A program made the position numbers and the translations under genes. Shown one piece after another: positions 1 through 7,156 of a DNA stretch of 40,394 nucleotides (position 1 is its first letter; each line of letters begins with the position of its first letter). This DNA comes from Ornithinicoccus halotolerans. GTDB taxonomy: Bacteria; Actinomycetota; Actinomycetes; Actinomycetales; Dermatophilaceae. The DNA is taken from NCBI RefSeq assembly GCF_009602535.1, contig NZ_WIQI01000018.1, forward strand, positions 1 to 40,394. Reading direction: 5' to 3'. The notes under the pieces were generated by a model that searched no databases, was not told the origin of the DNA, and worked only from the letters and a program-made list of their open reading frames with translations.

Positions 1-479
1 TGCGGCTGCCGGCGACCGGCGGGGACGGCCGCGTGCCCGGCCCGCCGGCGTCCTACCGGCTCGCCGACCCCCACCCGGAGGAGCTCGCCCGCGCCCGGGA
101 GGCCGCCGCCGCGGTCCCGGCGGAGCTGGGGTTCCCCCGCACGCTGGCCACCACGATCGGCGTGGTCGCCACCGACCTGACGCTGGACAAGGCCCGGTGC
201 GCCAAGGTCGCCGGGCTCGCCCACGACGGCCTGGCCCGGGCGGTCGACCCCGTCCACACCATGCTCGACGGCGACACCTTCTTCGCCCTCGCCACCGGTG
301 ACCGCCCCGGCCCCGACCTCCCGCTGCTGCAGGAGCTGCTGGTGGCCGCGGCGCGCTGCACGACCCGCGCGGTGGTGCGCGCGGTGCTGGCCGCCGAGAC
401 GGTCACGACCGAGGGCGGGAGCTGGCGCTGCTACCGGGACGCCCTCCCGAGCGGCTGCCGGACGAACCCGGCTCCGTAG
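1..479 (+). CDS. P1 family (S58/DmpA-type) peptidase, 3' end only
   Basis: The frame is open from the left edge to a TAG at 477-479, so only the C-terminal ~158 residues are present and the start lies outside the window. The segment FPRTLATTIGVVATDLTL, followed by a KVAGLAHDGLARA stretch and then VHTMLDGDTFFALATG, is typical of the C-terminal half of P1/S58 peptidases (DmpA-like aminopeptidases and L-aminopeptidase/D-esterase relatives), recognised from memory of the family. These enzymes self-cleave to make an N-terminal nucleophile, but the cleavage site is expected upstream of the window, so activity cannot be judged here. The gene ends 9 bases before purU, on the same strand. Its stop codon overlaps the -10 box proposed for purU. 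Confidence 0.8.
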   Translation, partial: RLPATGGDGRVPGPPASYRLADPHPEELARAREAAAAVPAELGFPRTLATTIGVVATDLTLDKARCAKVAGLAHDGLARAVDPVHTMLDGDTFFALATGDRPGPDLPLLQELLVAAARCTTRAVVRAVLAAETVTTEGGSWRCYRDALPSGCRTNPAP

Positions 480-482
480 ACT
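477..482 (+). promoter_or_regulatory. -10 box of a probable leaderless promoter for purU
   Basis: TAGACT is followed by six C-rich bases and then the ATG at 489. This TANNNT-N6-ATG spacing would put the transcription start at the A of the start codon. No Shine-Dalgarno sequence fits in the gap. The first three bases double as the stop codon of the upstream peptidase gene. No clear -35 was identified. Confidence 0.5.
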
Positions 483-488
483 CCCCCC

Positions 489-1370
489 ATGTCCCTGACC
501 GCCGACGCACCGGAGCCCGGGCGGGAGTTCGTGCTGACGGTCTCCTGCCCCGACCGGCGCGGGATCGTGCACGCGGTCACCGGCGCGCTGCTCGAGCAGC
601 AGCTGACGATCGCGGACAGCCAGCAGTTCGCCGACCCGACCGCCGGGGAGTTCCACCTACGGATGGAGCTGGTGCGCGAGGGCCAGCCGCTCCCGTTGCC
701 GCGGCTGGAGGCGGCCCTCGCCCCGGTGGCCGAGGAGTTCGCGATGCAGTGGGGGGTGCACGACCGGTCCCGGCAGCACCGGGTGCTGCTCATGGTCAGC
801 CGGCTCGGCCACTGCCTGACCGACCTGCTGTTCCGCGCCCACAGCGGGCAGCTGCCCGTCGAGGTCGTCGGGGCGGTCTCCAACCACGACGACCTGCGCG
901 AGCACGCCCGGTTCTACGGGGTGCCCTTCCACCACGTGCCGGTCACCCCGGACACCAAGGAGCAGGCCGAGCGCCGGCTGCGGGAGGTGGTCACCGAGAC
1001 CGGCACCGACACCGTCGTCCTCGCCCGGTACATGCAGGTGCTCTCGGCGCGGCTGTGCGCGGAGCTGCCCGGCCGCATCATCAACATCCACCACTCGCTG
1101 CTGCCCAGCTTCGCGGGGGCCCGGCCCTACGCCCAGGCTCACGACCGCGGCGTGAAGGTCATCGGCGCCACCGCCCACTACGTCACCGCCGACCTGGACG
1201 AGGGGCCGATCATCGAGCAGGACTTCCGCCGGGTGGACCACCGGATGAGCCCGGCCGAGCTGGCCCGCGCCGGCCAGGAGCTGGAGGCGATGGCGCTGGC
1301 CAGGGCGGTGCGCTGGCACGTGGAGCACCGCGTGGTGCTCCACGGCCGGCGGACGATCGTGTTCGACTAG
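489..1370 (+). CDS. purU: Formyltetrahydrofolate deformylase PurU
   Basis: This 293-residue protein hydrolyses 10-formyltetrahydrofolate to formate and tetrahydrofolate, balancing one-carbon pools. Residues ~14-95 form an ACT-type regulatory domain beginning FVLTVSCPDRRGIVHAVTG. Residues ~97-285 form the formyltransferase-fold catalytic domain. The catalytic triad expected for the family is visible: N199 and H201 in RIINIHHSLLPSF, and D237 in the LDEGPII motif after IGATAHYVT. Length is normal for the family (280-300). The ATG has no ribosome site but lies 6 bases after a TANNNT box, so translation is probably leaderless. The SDR gene follows after 32 bases with its own strong ribosome site. 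Confidence 0.95.
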   Translation: MSLTADAPEPGREFVLTVSCPDRRGIVHAVTGALLEQQLTIADSQQFADPTAGEFHLRMELVREGQPLPLPRLEAALAPVAEEFAMQWGVHDRSRQHRVLLMVSRLGHCLTDLLFRAHSGQLPVEVVGAVSNHDDLREHARFYGVPFHHVPVTPDTKEQAERRLREVVTETGTDTVVLARYMQVLSARLCAELPGRIINIHHSLLPSFAGARPYAQAHDRGVKVIGATAHYVTADLDEGPIIEQDFRRVDHRMSPAELARAGQELEAMALARAVRWHVEHRVVLHGRRTIVFD

Positions 1371-1402
1371 ACCCGCGAGAGACATCAAGGAGGAGACCCG
1401 GC

Positions 1403-2194
1403 ATGGGGTATGCGGAGATGTTCCGGCTGGACGGCCGGCATGCGGTCGTCGTCGGCTGTGGCGGTATCGGCGCCGAGGTCGTGGCAGGCCTGGCCGCGCA
1501 CGGCGCCCGGGTGAGCTGCCTGGACAAGGACCCGCGGCTCGCCGAGGCGGCGGCACACCGGGCCGGCGCCGAGGGGGGTAGCGGCCACGCTCACCACGAG
1601 GCCGACGTCCTGGACGCCCCGGGGCTGGCCCGGCTCGCCGAGCAGCTGGACCCGGTGGACGTGCTGGTGCTGACCGCCGCGGTCAACGTCCGCAAGCGGC
1701 TGCTGGACTACACCGAGGAGGAGTTCGAGCGCGTGGTCGGGCTGAACCTGCGTGGGACCTTCCACGGGGTGCGCGCCTTCGCCCCCGCGATGGCCGAGCG
1801 GGGGCACGGCTCGGTCATCGTGTTCAGCTCCATCCGGGCGCTGTCGGTCGAGCCCGGGCAGAGCGTCTACTCCGCCACCAAGGCCGGTGCCGTGCAACTG
1901 GTGCGCACGCTGGCCGCCGAGCTGGGCCCGAGCGGGGTGCGGGTCAACGCCATCGCCCCGGGCGTGGTGGAGACCCCGCTCACCGCGGCGGTCCAGGCCG
2001 ACCGCGCCTGGCACGAGGCGTACGCCACCAAGAGCGCACTGGGCCGGTGGGCCCGGCCCGAGGAGATGGTCGGCGCGGCCGTCTACCTGGCCTCGGACGC
2101 CGCCAGCTTCGTCACTGGCAGCCAGCTGCTCGTCGACGGCGGCTGGACCGCCGTCGACGGCCGGTTCACCCCGCCGTTCGGGGAGTCGGCATGA
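1403..2194 (+). CDS. Short-chain dehydrogenase/reductase (SDR), substrate unknown
   Basis: This is a 263-residue classical SDR oxidoreductase. The start at 1403 is supported by AAGGAGGAG at 1387-1395. The nucleotide-binding loop near residues 17-24 reads VGCGGIGAE, a slight variant of TGxxxGIG. D41 ends the second strand (CLDKD), which usually favours NAD(H) over NADP(H). N115, S142/S143 and the YSATK pair Y156/K160 supply the catalytic residues, followed by VNAIAPGVVETPL. The C-terminal LLVDGGWT is typical of the family. The stop overlaps the cutA start by four bases (ATGA), so the two are probably cotranslated. The overlap and the nearby purU do not reveal the substrate. Confidence 0.88.
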   Translation: MGYAEMFRLDGRHAVVVGCGGIGAEVVAGLAAHGARVSCLDKDPRLAEAAAHRAGAEGGSGHAHHEADVLDAPGLARLAEQLDPVDVLVLTAAVNVRKRLLDYTEEEFERVVGLNLRGTFHGVRAFAPAMAERGHGSVIVFSSIRALSVEPGQSVYSATKAGAVQLVRTLAAELGPSGVRVNAIAPGVVETPLTAAVQADRAWHEAYATKSALGRWARPEEMVGAAVYLASDAASFVTGSQLLVDGGWTAVDGRFTPPFGESA

Positions 2195-2589
2195 GCGCCG
2201 CGGGCACCCCGGTCGGGGGCGACGGAACGCCGGTGGGCGACCCGGCCGCTACCGGGCCGGAGACGGGTGACCACCTGGTCGAGGTGCGGATCACCGCGCC
2301 GGACGAGCGCACCACCGAGCGGCTGGCCCGGACCCTGCTCGAGCAGCAGCTGGCCGCCTGCGTGCAGGCGATGGGGCCGATCGCCTCGCTCTACAGCTGG
2401 CAGGGGGAGGTGCACCGCGACGCGGAGTGGCTGCTGCTGGCCAAGACCGTGGCCTCGGCGTTCCCGCGGCTGTGCGAGGTGGTGCAGGAGGTGCACCCCT
2501 ACGACGTGCCGGAGATCCTGGCGGTGCCGGTCAGCCACGCGCTGCCGCCGTACGGCGAGTGGGTCATGCGGCACACCCGCGAGGCATGA
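2191..2589 (+). CDS. cutA: CutA divalent-ion tolerance protein
   Basis: This is a 132-residue CutA1 family protein, a small trimeric cytosolic protein with a ferredoxin-like fold linked to copper and divalent metal tolerance, though its biochemical role is not settled. Residues ~28-130 carry the family signature: RLARTLLEQQLAACVQAMG, then YSWQGEVHRDAEWLLLAKT and HPYDVPEILAVPV. The first ~25 residues are a Gly/Thr/Pro-rich extension without a recognisable function. The ATG overlaps the SDR stop codon. A GC palindrome begins two bases after the stop and probably ends the purU-SDR-cutA transcript. Confidence 0.92.
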   Translation: MSAAGTPVGGDGTPVGDPAATGPETGDHLVEVRITAPDERTTERLARTLLEQQLAACVQAMGPIASLYSWQGEVHRDAEWLLLAKTVASAFPRLCEVVQEVHPYDVPEILAVPVSHALPPYGEWVMRHTREA

Positions 2590-2590
2590 C

Positions 2591-2619
2591 GAAGGGCCGG
2601 CCCATCGGGCCGGCCCTTC
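2591..2619 (+). terminator. Intrinsic terminator hairpin after cutA
   Basis: Thirteen-base arms at 2591-2603 and 2607-2619 are perfect inverted repeats (GAAGGGCCGGCCC) separated by ATC. There is no T-tract. The hairpin lies between convergent cutA and tRNA-Gly and could serve both strands. Confidence 0.75.
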
Positions 2620-2622
2620 GCG

Positions 2623-2696
2623 TGGAGCGGGCGACGAGAATCGAACTCGCGTATTCAGCTTGGGAAGCTGATGTTCTACCATTGAACTACGCCCGC
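2623..2696 (-). tRNA. tRNA-Gly(CCC)
   Basis: Read on the minus strand, the gene runs from a 7-base acceptor arm GCGGGCG to its complement, a T discriminator and an encoded CCA (2623-2625). The anticodon stem TCAGC/GCTGA encloses the loop TTCCCAA, giving anticodon CCC. The T-arm contains GAGTTCGATTCTC. It reads glycine GGG codons. Confidence 0.95.
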
Positions 2697-2715
2697 AGGA
2701 CGTCAGTGCCGGGTC

Positions 2716-2746
2716 AGTCTAACCGACGGTCCGGCCGCTGAGACAA
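2716..2746 (-). promoter_or_regulatory. Putative promoter of tRNA-Gly(CCC)
   Basis: On the minus strand TTGTCT (2746-2741) and TAGACT (2721-2716) lie 19 bases apart, about 20 bases upstream of the mature tRNA 5' end. Shifting the -10 by one base (TTAGAC) gives 18. The match to -35/-10 consensus is moderate. Confidence 0.4.
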
Positions 2747-2807
2747 ACCGGCACCCGTGTCCTCCGCCGCGCCCCCGCGACCCGCTGCCGGCCGCGACCA
2801 CGGTGCG

Positions 2808-2882
2808 CAACTGAGCAGTCGCGCGCGTTCCTCACCCGATCGGCGTCCCCACCCGGTGACCAACTCAGCAGTCGCGCGCGTT
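2808..2882 (+). repeat. Pair of 22-base direct repeats upstream of dcd
   Basis: CAACTGAGCAGTCGCGCGCG plus TT at 2808-2829 recurs at 2861-2882 with one difference (G to C at the sixth base). The copies start 53 bases apart. The second ends 18 bases before the dcd -10 box. They could be regulator binding sites or a dispersed intergenic repeat; the sequence alone does not decide. Confidence 0.6.
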
Positions 2883-2900
2883 GGGCACGGGCACGGCGGC

Positions 2901-2906
2901 TACGCT
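2901..2906 (+). promoter_or_regulatory. -10 box of a probable leaderless promoter for dcd
   Basis: TACGCT is followed by seven bases and then the GTG at 2914. There is no ribosome site in the gap. This geometry supports the GTG at 2914 over the TTG further upstream at 2881. Confidence 0.5.
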
Positions 2907-2913
2907 GTCGCGC

Positions 2914-3489
2914 GTGCTGCTCTCCGACCGCGACATCCTGGCCGAGGTCGACTCGGGGCGGGTGCGCCTGGACCCCTGGGACCCCGCGATGGTCCAGCCC
3001 TCCAGCGTCGACGTCCGGATGGACCGCTACTTCCGGCTGTTCGACAACCACAAGTACGCCGTCATCGACCCGGCCCTGGAGCAGCCGGACCTGACCCGGC
3101 TGGTGGAGGTGGAGCGGGGGGAGAGCTTCGTGCTGCACCCCGGGGAGTTCGTGCTCGGGTCCACGCTGGAGTCGGTCAGCCTCCCCGACGACGTAGCGGC
3201 CCGCGTCGAGGGCAAGTCCTCCCTCGGCCGCCTCGGGCTGCTCACCCACGCGACGGCCGGGTTCGTGGATCCCGGTTTCACCGGTCACGTCACCCTGGAG
3301 CTGTCCAACGTGGCCACGCTGCCGATCGTGCTGCACCCGGGCATGAAGATCGGCCAGCTGTGCTTCTTCCGGCTCACCAGCCCCAGCGAGCACCCCTACG
3401 GCTCGCAGGCCAAGGGCTCGCACTACCAGGGTCAGCGCGGCCCGACCGCGAGCCGGTCGTTCCAGAACTTCTACCGCTCCGGGGCCTGA
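2914..3489 (+). CDS. dcd: dCTP deaminase, probably the bifunctional dUMP-forming type
   Basis: This 191-residue enzyme deaminates dCTP for thymidylate synthesis. Family landmarks are VQPSSVDVR near residue 28, [16 protein letters not shown] near 95-110, [20 protein letters not shown] near 111-130, and the C-terminal [13 protein letters not shown]. Actinobacterial homologues of this length (such as the Mycobacterium tuberculosis enzyme) also hydrolyse the triphosphate, making dUMP directly; whether this one does is inference. The GTG at 2914 is chosen because the product then begins VLLSDRDI, matching the usual N-terminus, and because it sits seven bases after a TANNNT box. The gene stands alone between a tRNA and a transporter operon. 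Confidence 0.95.
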   Translation: MLLSDRDILAEVDSGRVRLDPWDPAMVQPSSVDVRMDRYFRLFDNHKYAVIDPALEQPDLTRLVEVERGESFVLHPGEFVLGSTLESVSLPDDVAARVEGKSSLGRLGLLTHATAGFVDPGFTGHVTLELSNVATLPIVLHPGMKIGQLCFFRLTSPSEHPYGSQAKGSHYQGQRGPTASRSFQNFYRSGA

Positions 3490-3532
3490 GCGCCGCGGGA
3501 CGGCACCACGGCCCGGACCCGCAGGCGCCCGG

Positions 3533-3538
3533 TAGGGT
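3533..3538 (+). promoter_or_regulatory. -10 box of a probable leaderless promoter for the osmoprotectant ABC operon
   Basis: TAGGGT is followed by eight bases and then the ATG at 3547. No Shine-Dalgarno sequence is present. It lies 43 bases after the dcd stop, so the transporter operon probably has its own promoter. Confidence 0.5.
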
Positions 3539-3546
3539 CAGTTCGC

Positions 3547-4647
3547 ATGATCCGCCTGGAAGGCGTGGGCAAGCGGTACCCCGACGGCACGGTCGCGGTG
3601 GACGACCTCAGTCTGGAGGCGCCGCGCGGCCGGATCACCGTGCTGGTCGGCCCGAGCGGCTGCGGCAAGACCACGACGCTGCGGATGATCAACCGGATGG
3701 TCGAGCCCACCTCCGGGCGGATCCTGGTCGACGGCGAGGACACCGCCGGCATGGACGCGGCCCGGCTGCGCCGCAGCATCGGCTACGTCATCCAGCACGC
3801 CGGCCTGTTCCCGCACCGGACCGTCCTCGGCAACGTGATGACCGTCCCGCGGCTGCACGGCTGGTCGCGCGCCCGCGCGCGGGAGCGGGCCCGGGAGGTG
3901 CTGGAGCTGGTGGGGCTGGAGCCGGCGCACGCGCGCCGCTACCCCTCGCAGCTCTCCGGCGGCCAGCAGCAGCGGGTGGGCGTGGCCCGCGCGCTCGCGG
4001 CCGACCCTGACGTGCTGCTGATGGACGAGCCGTTCAGCGCGGTCGACCCGGTGGTGCGCGGCGGGCTGCAGCAGGAGTTCCTGGCGCTGCAGGAGCGGCT
4101 GGGCACGACGATCGTGCTGGTCACCCACGACATCGACGAGGCGATCCGGCTGGGGCACCGGATCGCCGTGCTGCGGGAGGGCGGCACGCTCGCGCAGTTC
4201 AGCTCGCCGGCGGACCTGCTGGCCCACCCCGCGGACGACTTCGTCGCTGACTTCGTGGGTGCCGACCGCGGCTACCGGGCGCTCAGCTTCCAGCGCGCCC
4301 AGGTGCCGATCCACGCCGAGCAGCCGCTGCGGGAGGGGACCGGGCACGCGCCGGGTAGCGGCGAGGCCTGGCGGCTGGTCATCGACGCCGACGGTCGCCC
4401 GCTCGGGTGGCGGCACACCGACGACCCCGAGGAGCGGCTGCGGCTCGGCGGCACGCTGGCCCAGCAGGACGGCACGCTGCGCAGCATGCTGGACGCCGCG
4501 CTGTCGGCGCCCAGTGGCCGGGGGGTCGTCGTCGACGACCGGGGTGTGCTGGTCGGCACCGTGCGCGCCGACGAGGTGCTGCGCGCGATCCAGCAGGCGC
4601 CCAGGCCGACCGGGGACACCGTCCGGACGGCGGAGGGCACCGAGTGA
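3547..4647 (+). CDS. Osmoprotectant-type ABC transporter ATP-binding protein (OpuCA/ProV-like)
   Basis: This 366-residue ATPase powers import by the two permeases encoded next. Walker A GPSGCGKT lies at residues 35-42, the Q-loop in YVIQHAGLFP, the signature LSGGQQQR at 136-143, Walker B VLLMDEP at 156-162, and the H-loop in VTHDIDEA. The family pattern DIDEAIRLGHRIAVLREG fits the glycine betaine/choline/carnitine subgroup. Residues ~250-366 form a C-terminal extension where OpuCA proteins carry CBS domains. Only one CBS-like stretch is clear, ending VVVDDRGVLVGTVRADEVL. The stop overlaps the next start (GTGA), so the genes are translationally coupled. Betaine-like substrates are inferred from the family and operon. 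Confidence 0.9.
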   Translation: MIRLEGVGKRYPDGTVAVDDLSLEAPRGRITVLVGPSGCGKTTTLRMINRMVEPTSGRILVDGEDTAGMDAARLRRSIGYVIQHAGLFPHRTVLGNVMTVPRLHGWSRARARERAREVLELVGLEPAHARRYPSQLSGGQQQRVGVARALAADPDVLLMDEPFSAVDPVVRGGLQQEFLALQERLGTTIVLVTHDIDEAIRLGHRIAVLREGGTLAQFSSPADLLAHPADDFVADFVGADRGYRALSFQRAQVPIHAEQPLREGTGHAPGSGEAWRLVIDADGRPLGWRHTDDPEERLRLGGTLAQQDGTLRSMLDAALSAPSGRGVVVDDRGVLVGTVRADEVLRAIQQAPRPTGDTVRTAEGTE

Positions 4648-5282
4648 GCCTGCTCGGCGTCGACCTGGCGACCGTGCTGGAGCTGGGTCAGGACCATCTG
4701 CTGCTGGCCGGGGTCCCGTTGCTGGTGGGGCTGGCGCTGGCGATCCCGCTGGGCTGGCTGGCGACCCGCCGCGGCTGGCTGTACCCGCCGCTGGTCGCCG
4801 GCACCGGCCTGCTCTACACCATCCCGTCGCTGGCGCTGTTCATCCTGCTGCCCGGCTTCCTCGGCACCCGCATCCTGGACCCGGTCAACGTGCTGGTCGC
4901 GATGACCGTCTACACCCTCGCGCTGCTGACGCGGACGGTGGCCGACGCCCTGCTCTCGGTGCCCGGGCACGTCCGGCAGGCGGCGACCGCGATGGGCTAC
5001 GGGCCGGCGCGCCGGTTCCTGGCCGTGGACCTCCCGCTGGCCGTCCCGGTCATCTCGGCCGGGCTGCGGGTCGCCGCGGTCAGCAACGTCTCCATCGTCT
5101 CGGTGGCCGCGCTGGTGGGCGTCTCGCAGCTGGGCTCGCTGTTCACCGACGGCTTCAACCGCAACGCGATGGGCCCGATCGTGGTCGGCGTCATCGGGTG
5201 CGTCGTGCTCGCCGTCCTGTTCGACCTGGTCATCCTCCTGGTCACCCGACTGCTGACCCCCTGGAAGGTGAGCGCGTCGTGA
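4644..5282 (+). CDS. Osmoprotectant-type ABC transporter permease (OpuCB-like), first subunit
   Basis: This 212-residue inner-membrane permease starts at GTG 4644, overlapping the ATPase stop by four bases. About five to six hydrophobic segments are visible, including PLLVGLALAIPLGWLAT and LVAGTGLLYTIPSLALFIL. The coupling-helix region RQAATAMGYGPARRFLAVDLP is the EAA-type loop that contacts the ATPase. The sequence LLYTIPSLALF is characteristic of OpuC/ProW-type permeases. The product ends KVSAS, and the stop codon shares a base with the next gene's ATG. With its partner it would form the channel for osmoprotectant or a similar quaternary amine. Confidence 0.9.
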   Translation: MSLLGVDLATVLELGQDHLLLAGVPLLVGLALAIPLGWLATRRGWLYPPLVAGTGLLYTIPSLALFILLPGFLGTRILDPVNVLVAMTVYTLALLTRTVADALLSVPGHVRQAATAMGYGPARRFLAVDLPLAVPVISAGLRVAAVSNVSIVSVAALVGVSQLGSLFTDGFNRNAMGPIVVGVIGCVVLAVLFDLVILLVTRLLTPWKVSAS

Positions 5283-6013
5283 TGGCCGACGTGCTGGCCT
5301 GGCTCACCGACCCCGCCAACTGGAGCGGGCAGGGCGGCATCCCCGCGCAGGCGCTCGCCCACCTGCGCTACTCGGTCATCGCGCTGCTGCTGGCGTGCCT
5401 GGTCGCGGTCCCGCTGGGGCTCTACGTCGGCCACACCGGTCGTGGCCGGGTGGTCGCGGTCAACATCGCCGGGGCGTTCCGCGCGATCCCCTCGCTGGGG
5501 GTGCTGTTCATCGCCGTGCTGCTGCTGCTGCCCCGGCTGCGCGGGGAGCTGGCGTTCGAGGCACCCAGCATCATCGTGCTCGTCCTGCTGGCGGTCCCGC
5601 CGGTGCTGTCCGGCGTCTACGCGGGGATCGAGCAGGTCGACCCGGCCGCCCGCGACGCCGCCCACGGCATGGGCATGCGGCCGTGGCAGGTGCTGGCGCA
5701 GGTGGAGGTGCCCTGTGCGCTCCCGCTGGCGATCGCCGGGATCCGCTCGGGCATGCTGCAGATCATCGCGACCGCCACGATCGCCGCGGTCGTCGGGCTC
5801 GGCGGGCTGGGCCGCTTCCTCATCGACGGTCAGGCGGTCCGTGACTACCCGCAGATGGCCGGTGGCGCGCTGCTGGTCGCAGCGTTGGCCCTCGGCACCG
5901 ACCTCGTGCTTGGGTTGGCCCAGCGTGCCGTCGTCTCACCGGGCCTGACCGGGGGGACCGGCCTGCGGGCCCGTAGCGCCACCGCCCTGGACCGCCGGCT
6001 CGCCCGCGGCTGA
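5282..6013 (+). CDS. Osmoprotectant-type ABC transporter permease (OpuCD-like), second subunit
   Basis: This 243-residue permease is homologous to the preceding one. Hydrophobic segments include YSVIALLLACLVAVPLGLYV and SLGVLFIAVLLLLP. The loop RDAAHGMGMRPWQVLAQVEVP is the ATPase-contacting EAA motif, and TIAAVVGLGGLGRFLIDG is typical of OpuC permeases. The ATG at 5282 overlaps the last base of the preceding stop. A GTG one codon upstream (5279) is an equally possible start and would mimic the GTGA overlap of the previous pair. The substrate-binding lipoprotein follows after 77 bases. Confidence 0.9.
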   Translation: MADVLAWLTDPANWSGQGGIPAQALAHLRYSVIALLLACLVAVPLGLYVGHTGRGRVVAVNIAGAFRAIPSLGVLFIAVLLLLPRLRGELAFEAPSIIVLVLLAVPPVLSGVYAGIEQVDPAARDAAHGMGMRPWQVLAQVEVPCALPLAIAGIRSGMLQIIATATIAAVVGLGGLGRFLIDGQAVRDYPQMAGGALLVAALALGTDLVLGLAQRAVVSPGLTGGTGLRARSATALDRRLARG

Positions 6014-6090
6014 GCACGACCAGCACCGACCGACCTACGGCCCCGACCGACCCCGATCGACCCACCGACCCCGAACCGACGGAGGCAGCC
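6014..6090 (+). repeat. CGACC-rich low-complexity leader before the binding-protein gene
   Basis: The 77-base gap is largely CGACC and CCGACC units in irregular tandem, followed by GGAGG at 6081-6085, a good ribosome site five bases before the ATG. The repeats could set the relative expression of the lipoprotein within the operon transcript, but no stable hairpin is evident. Confidence 0.4.
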
Positions 6091-7059
6091 ATGAAGCCCA
6101 CCACCTTTCCCCTCGGCGCCCTGGTCGCCGCCCTGGCGCTGTCCGCCTGCGGTGGCGGCGGGGACCCGCTCGAGGAGGGCGACGGCGACGCCGGCGGCGA
6201 CACCCAGCCGTCCGGCGACACCGGTGCGACCGGCGGCGGGGTCGGTGGCGACGCCCAGGGCGCGGGGGCGGTGACGGTCGGCTCGGCCAACTTCCCCGGC
6301 AACGTGCTGCTGGCGGAGGTCTACGCCGCCGCGCTGGAGGAGGAGGGCGTGGCCGTGGACAAGCGCCTGAACATCGGCAACCGGGAGACCTACATCGCCG
6401 GGATCCAGGACGGCTCGATCGACCTGATCCCGGAGTACACCGGCGCGCTGACGCTGTACTTCAACAGCGAGGCCGAGGCCACCGACCCCGAGGGCGTCTA
6501 CGCCGAGCTGCAGGAGGCGCTGCCGCAGGACCTCACCGTGCTGGAGCCCTCCGAGGCACAGGACAAGGACGCCGTCGTGGTCACCGCCGAGACCGCGGCG
6601 GAGCTGGACCTGCAGGCGATCGGCGACCTGGAGCCGCACGCACCCGACATGGTGCTCGGTGGCCCGCCGGAGTGGGAGGAGCGCTACACCGGCGTGCCCG
6701 GGCTGCGGGAGGTCTACAGCCTGGAGTTCGCACAGTTCCGTCCGCTGGCGGCCGGCAGCAACCTGACCGCCCAGGCGCTGGCGAACGGCCAGGTCGACGT
6801 GGCCAACGTCTTCACCACCGATCCCGCGATCGTCGAGAACGACTTCGTGGTGCTGGAGGACCCCGAGAACCTGTTCGTCGCGCAGAACGTCGTGCCGCTG
6901 CTCCGGACCGACGCCCTCACCCCGGCGGTCGAGGAGTCCCTGAACCAGGTGTCGGCCGCGCTCACCACCGACAAGCTCGTCGAGATGATGGTGCAGGTCG
7001 TCAGCGAGGGCCAGGACCCTGCTGACGTCGCCCAGGATTTCGTCGACGAGCAGGGCTGA
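6091..7059 (+). CDS. Osmoprotectant-type ABC substrate-binding lipoprotein (OpuCC/ProX-like)
   Basis: This 322-residue exported protein begins MKPTT, continues with a hydrophobic stretch, and has the lipobox ALSAC with C20 as the predicted lipidated cysteine. Residues ~25-55 are a Gly/Asp-rich linker. From ~60 the family core begins with VTVGSANFPGNVLLAEVYAA. Further landmarks are GNRETYIAGIQDGSIDLIPE and YTGALTLYF, then AGSNLTAQALANGQVDVANVF and a terminal TTDKLVEMMVQV. These match glycine betaine/choline-binding OpuAC-family proteins. It would capture substrate outside the membrane for the permease pair upstream. The exact ligand cannot be read from sequence alone. Confidence 0.92.
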   Translation: MKPTTFPLGALVAALALSACGGGGDPLEEGDGDAGGDTQPSGDTGATGGGVGGDAQGAGAVTVGSANFPGNVLLAEVYAAALEEEGVAVDKRLNIGNRETYIAGIQDGSIDLIPEYTGALTLYFNSEAEATDPEGVYAELQEALPQDLTVLEPSEAQDKDAVVVTAETAAELDLQAIGDLEPHAPDMVLGGPPEWEERYTGVPGLREVYSLEFAQFRPLAAGSNLTAQALANGQVDVANVFTTDPAIVENDFVVLEDPENLFVAQNVVPLLRTDALTPAVEESLNQVSAALTTDKLVEMMVQVVSEGQDPADVAQDFVDEQG

Positions 7060-7119
7060 GGGAGTGACCCGCGCTGGGGCGGTGACCCCCGCGGGCGCCG
7101 TGGACGTCCGGCAAGAACG

Positions 7120-7136
7120 CGGAGGCGACGCCTCCG
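7120..7136 (+). terminator. Possible bidirectional terminator between convergent genes
   Basis: CGGAGGCG (7120-7127) and CGCCTCCG (7129-7136) are perfect inverted repeats separated by a single A. They lie in the 97-base gap between the lipoprotein gene and the convergent EtfD-like gene. No T-tract follows. Confidence 0.5.
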
Positions 7137-7156
7137 GGGGGCGCCGGGCCGGGCGG

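Noticed and set aside
2757-4010. 417-codon open frame on plus across dcd and the ABC ATPase
   Set aside because: It is out of frame with two clearly recognised genes and low in complexity.
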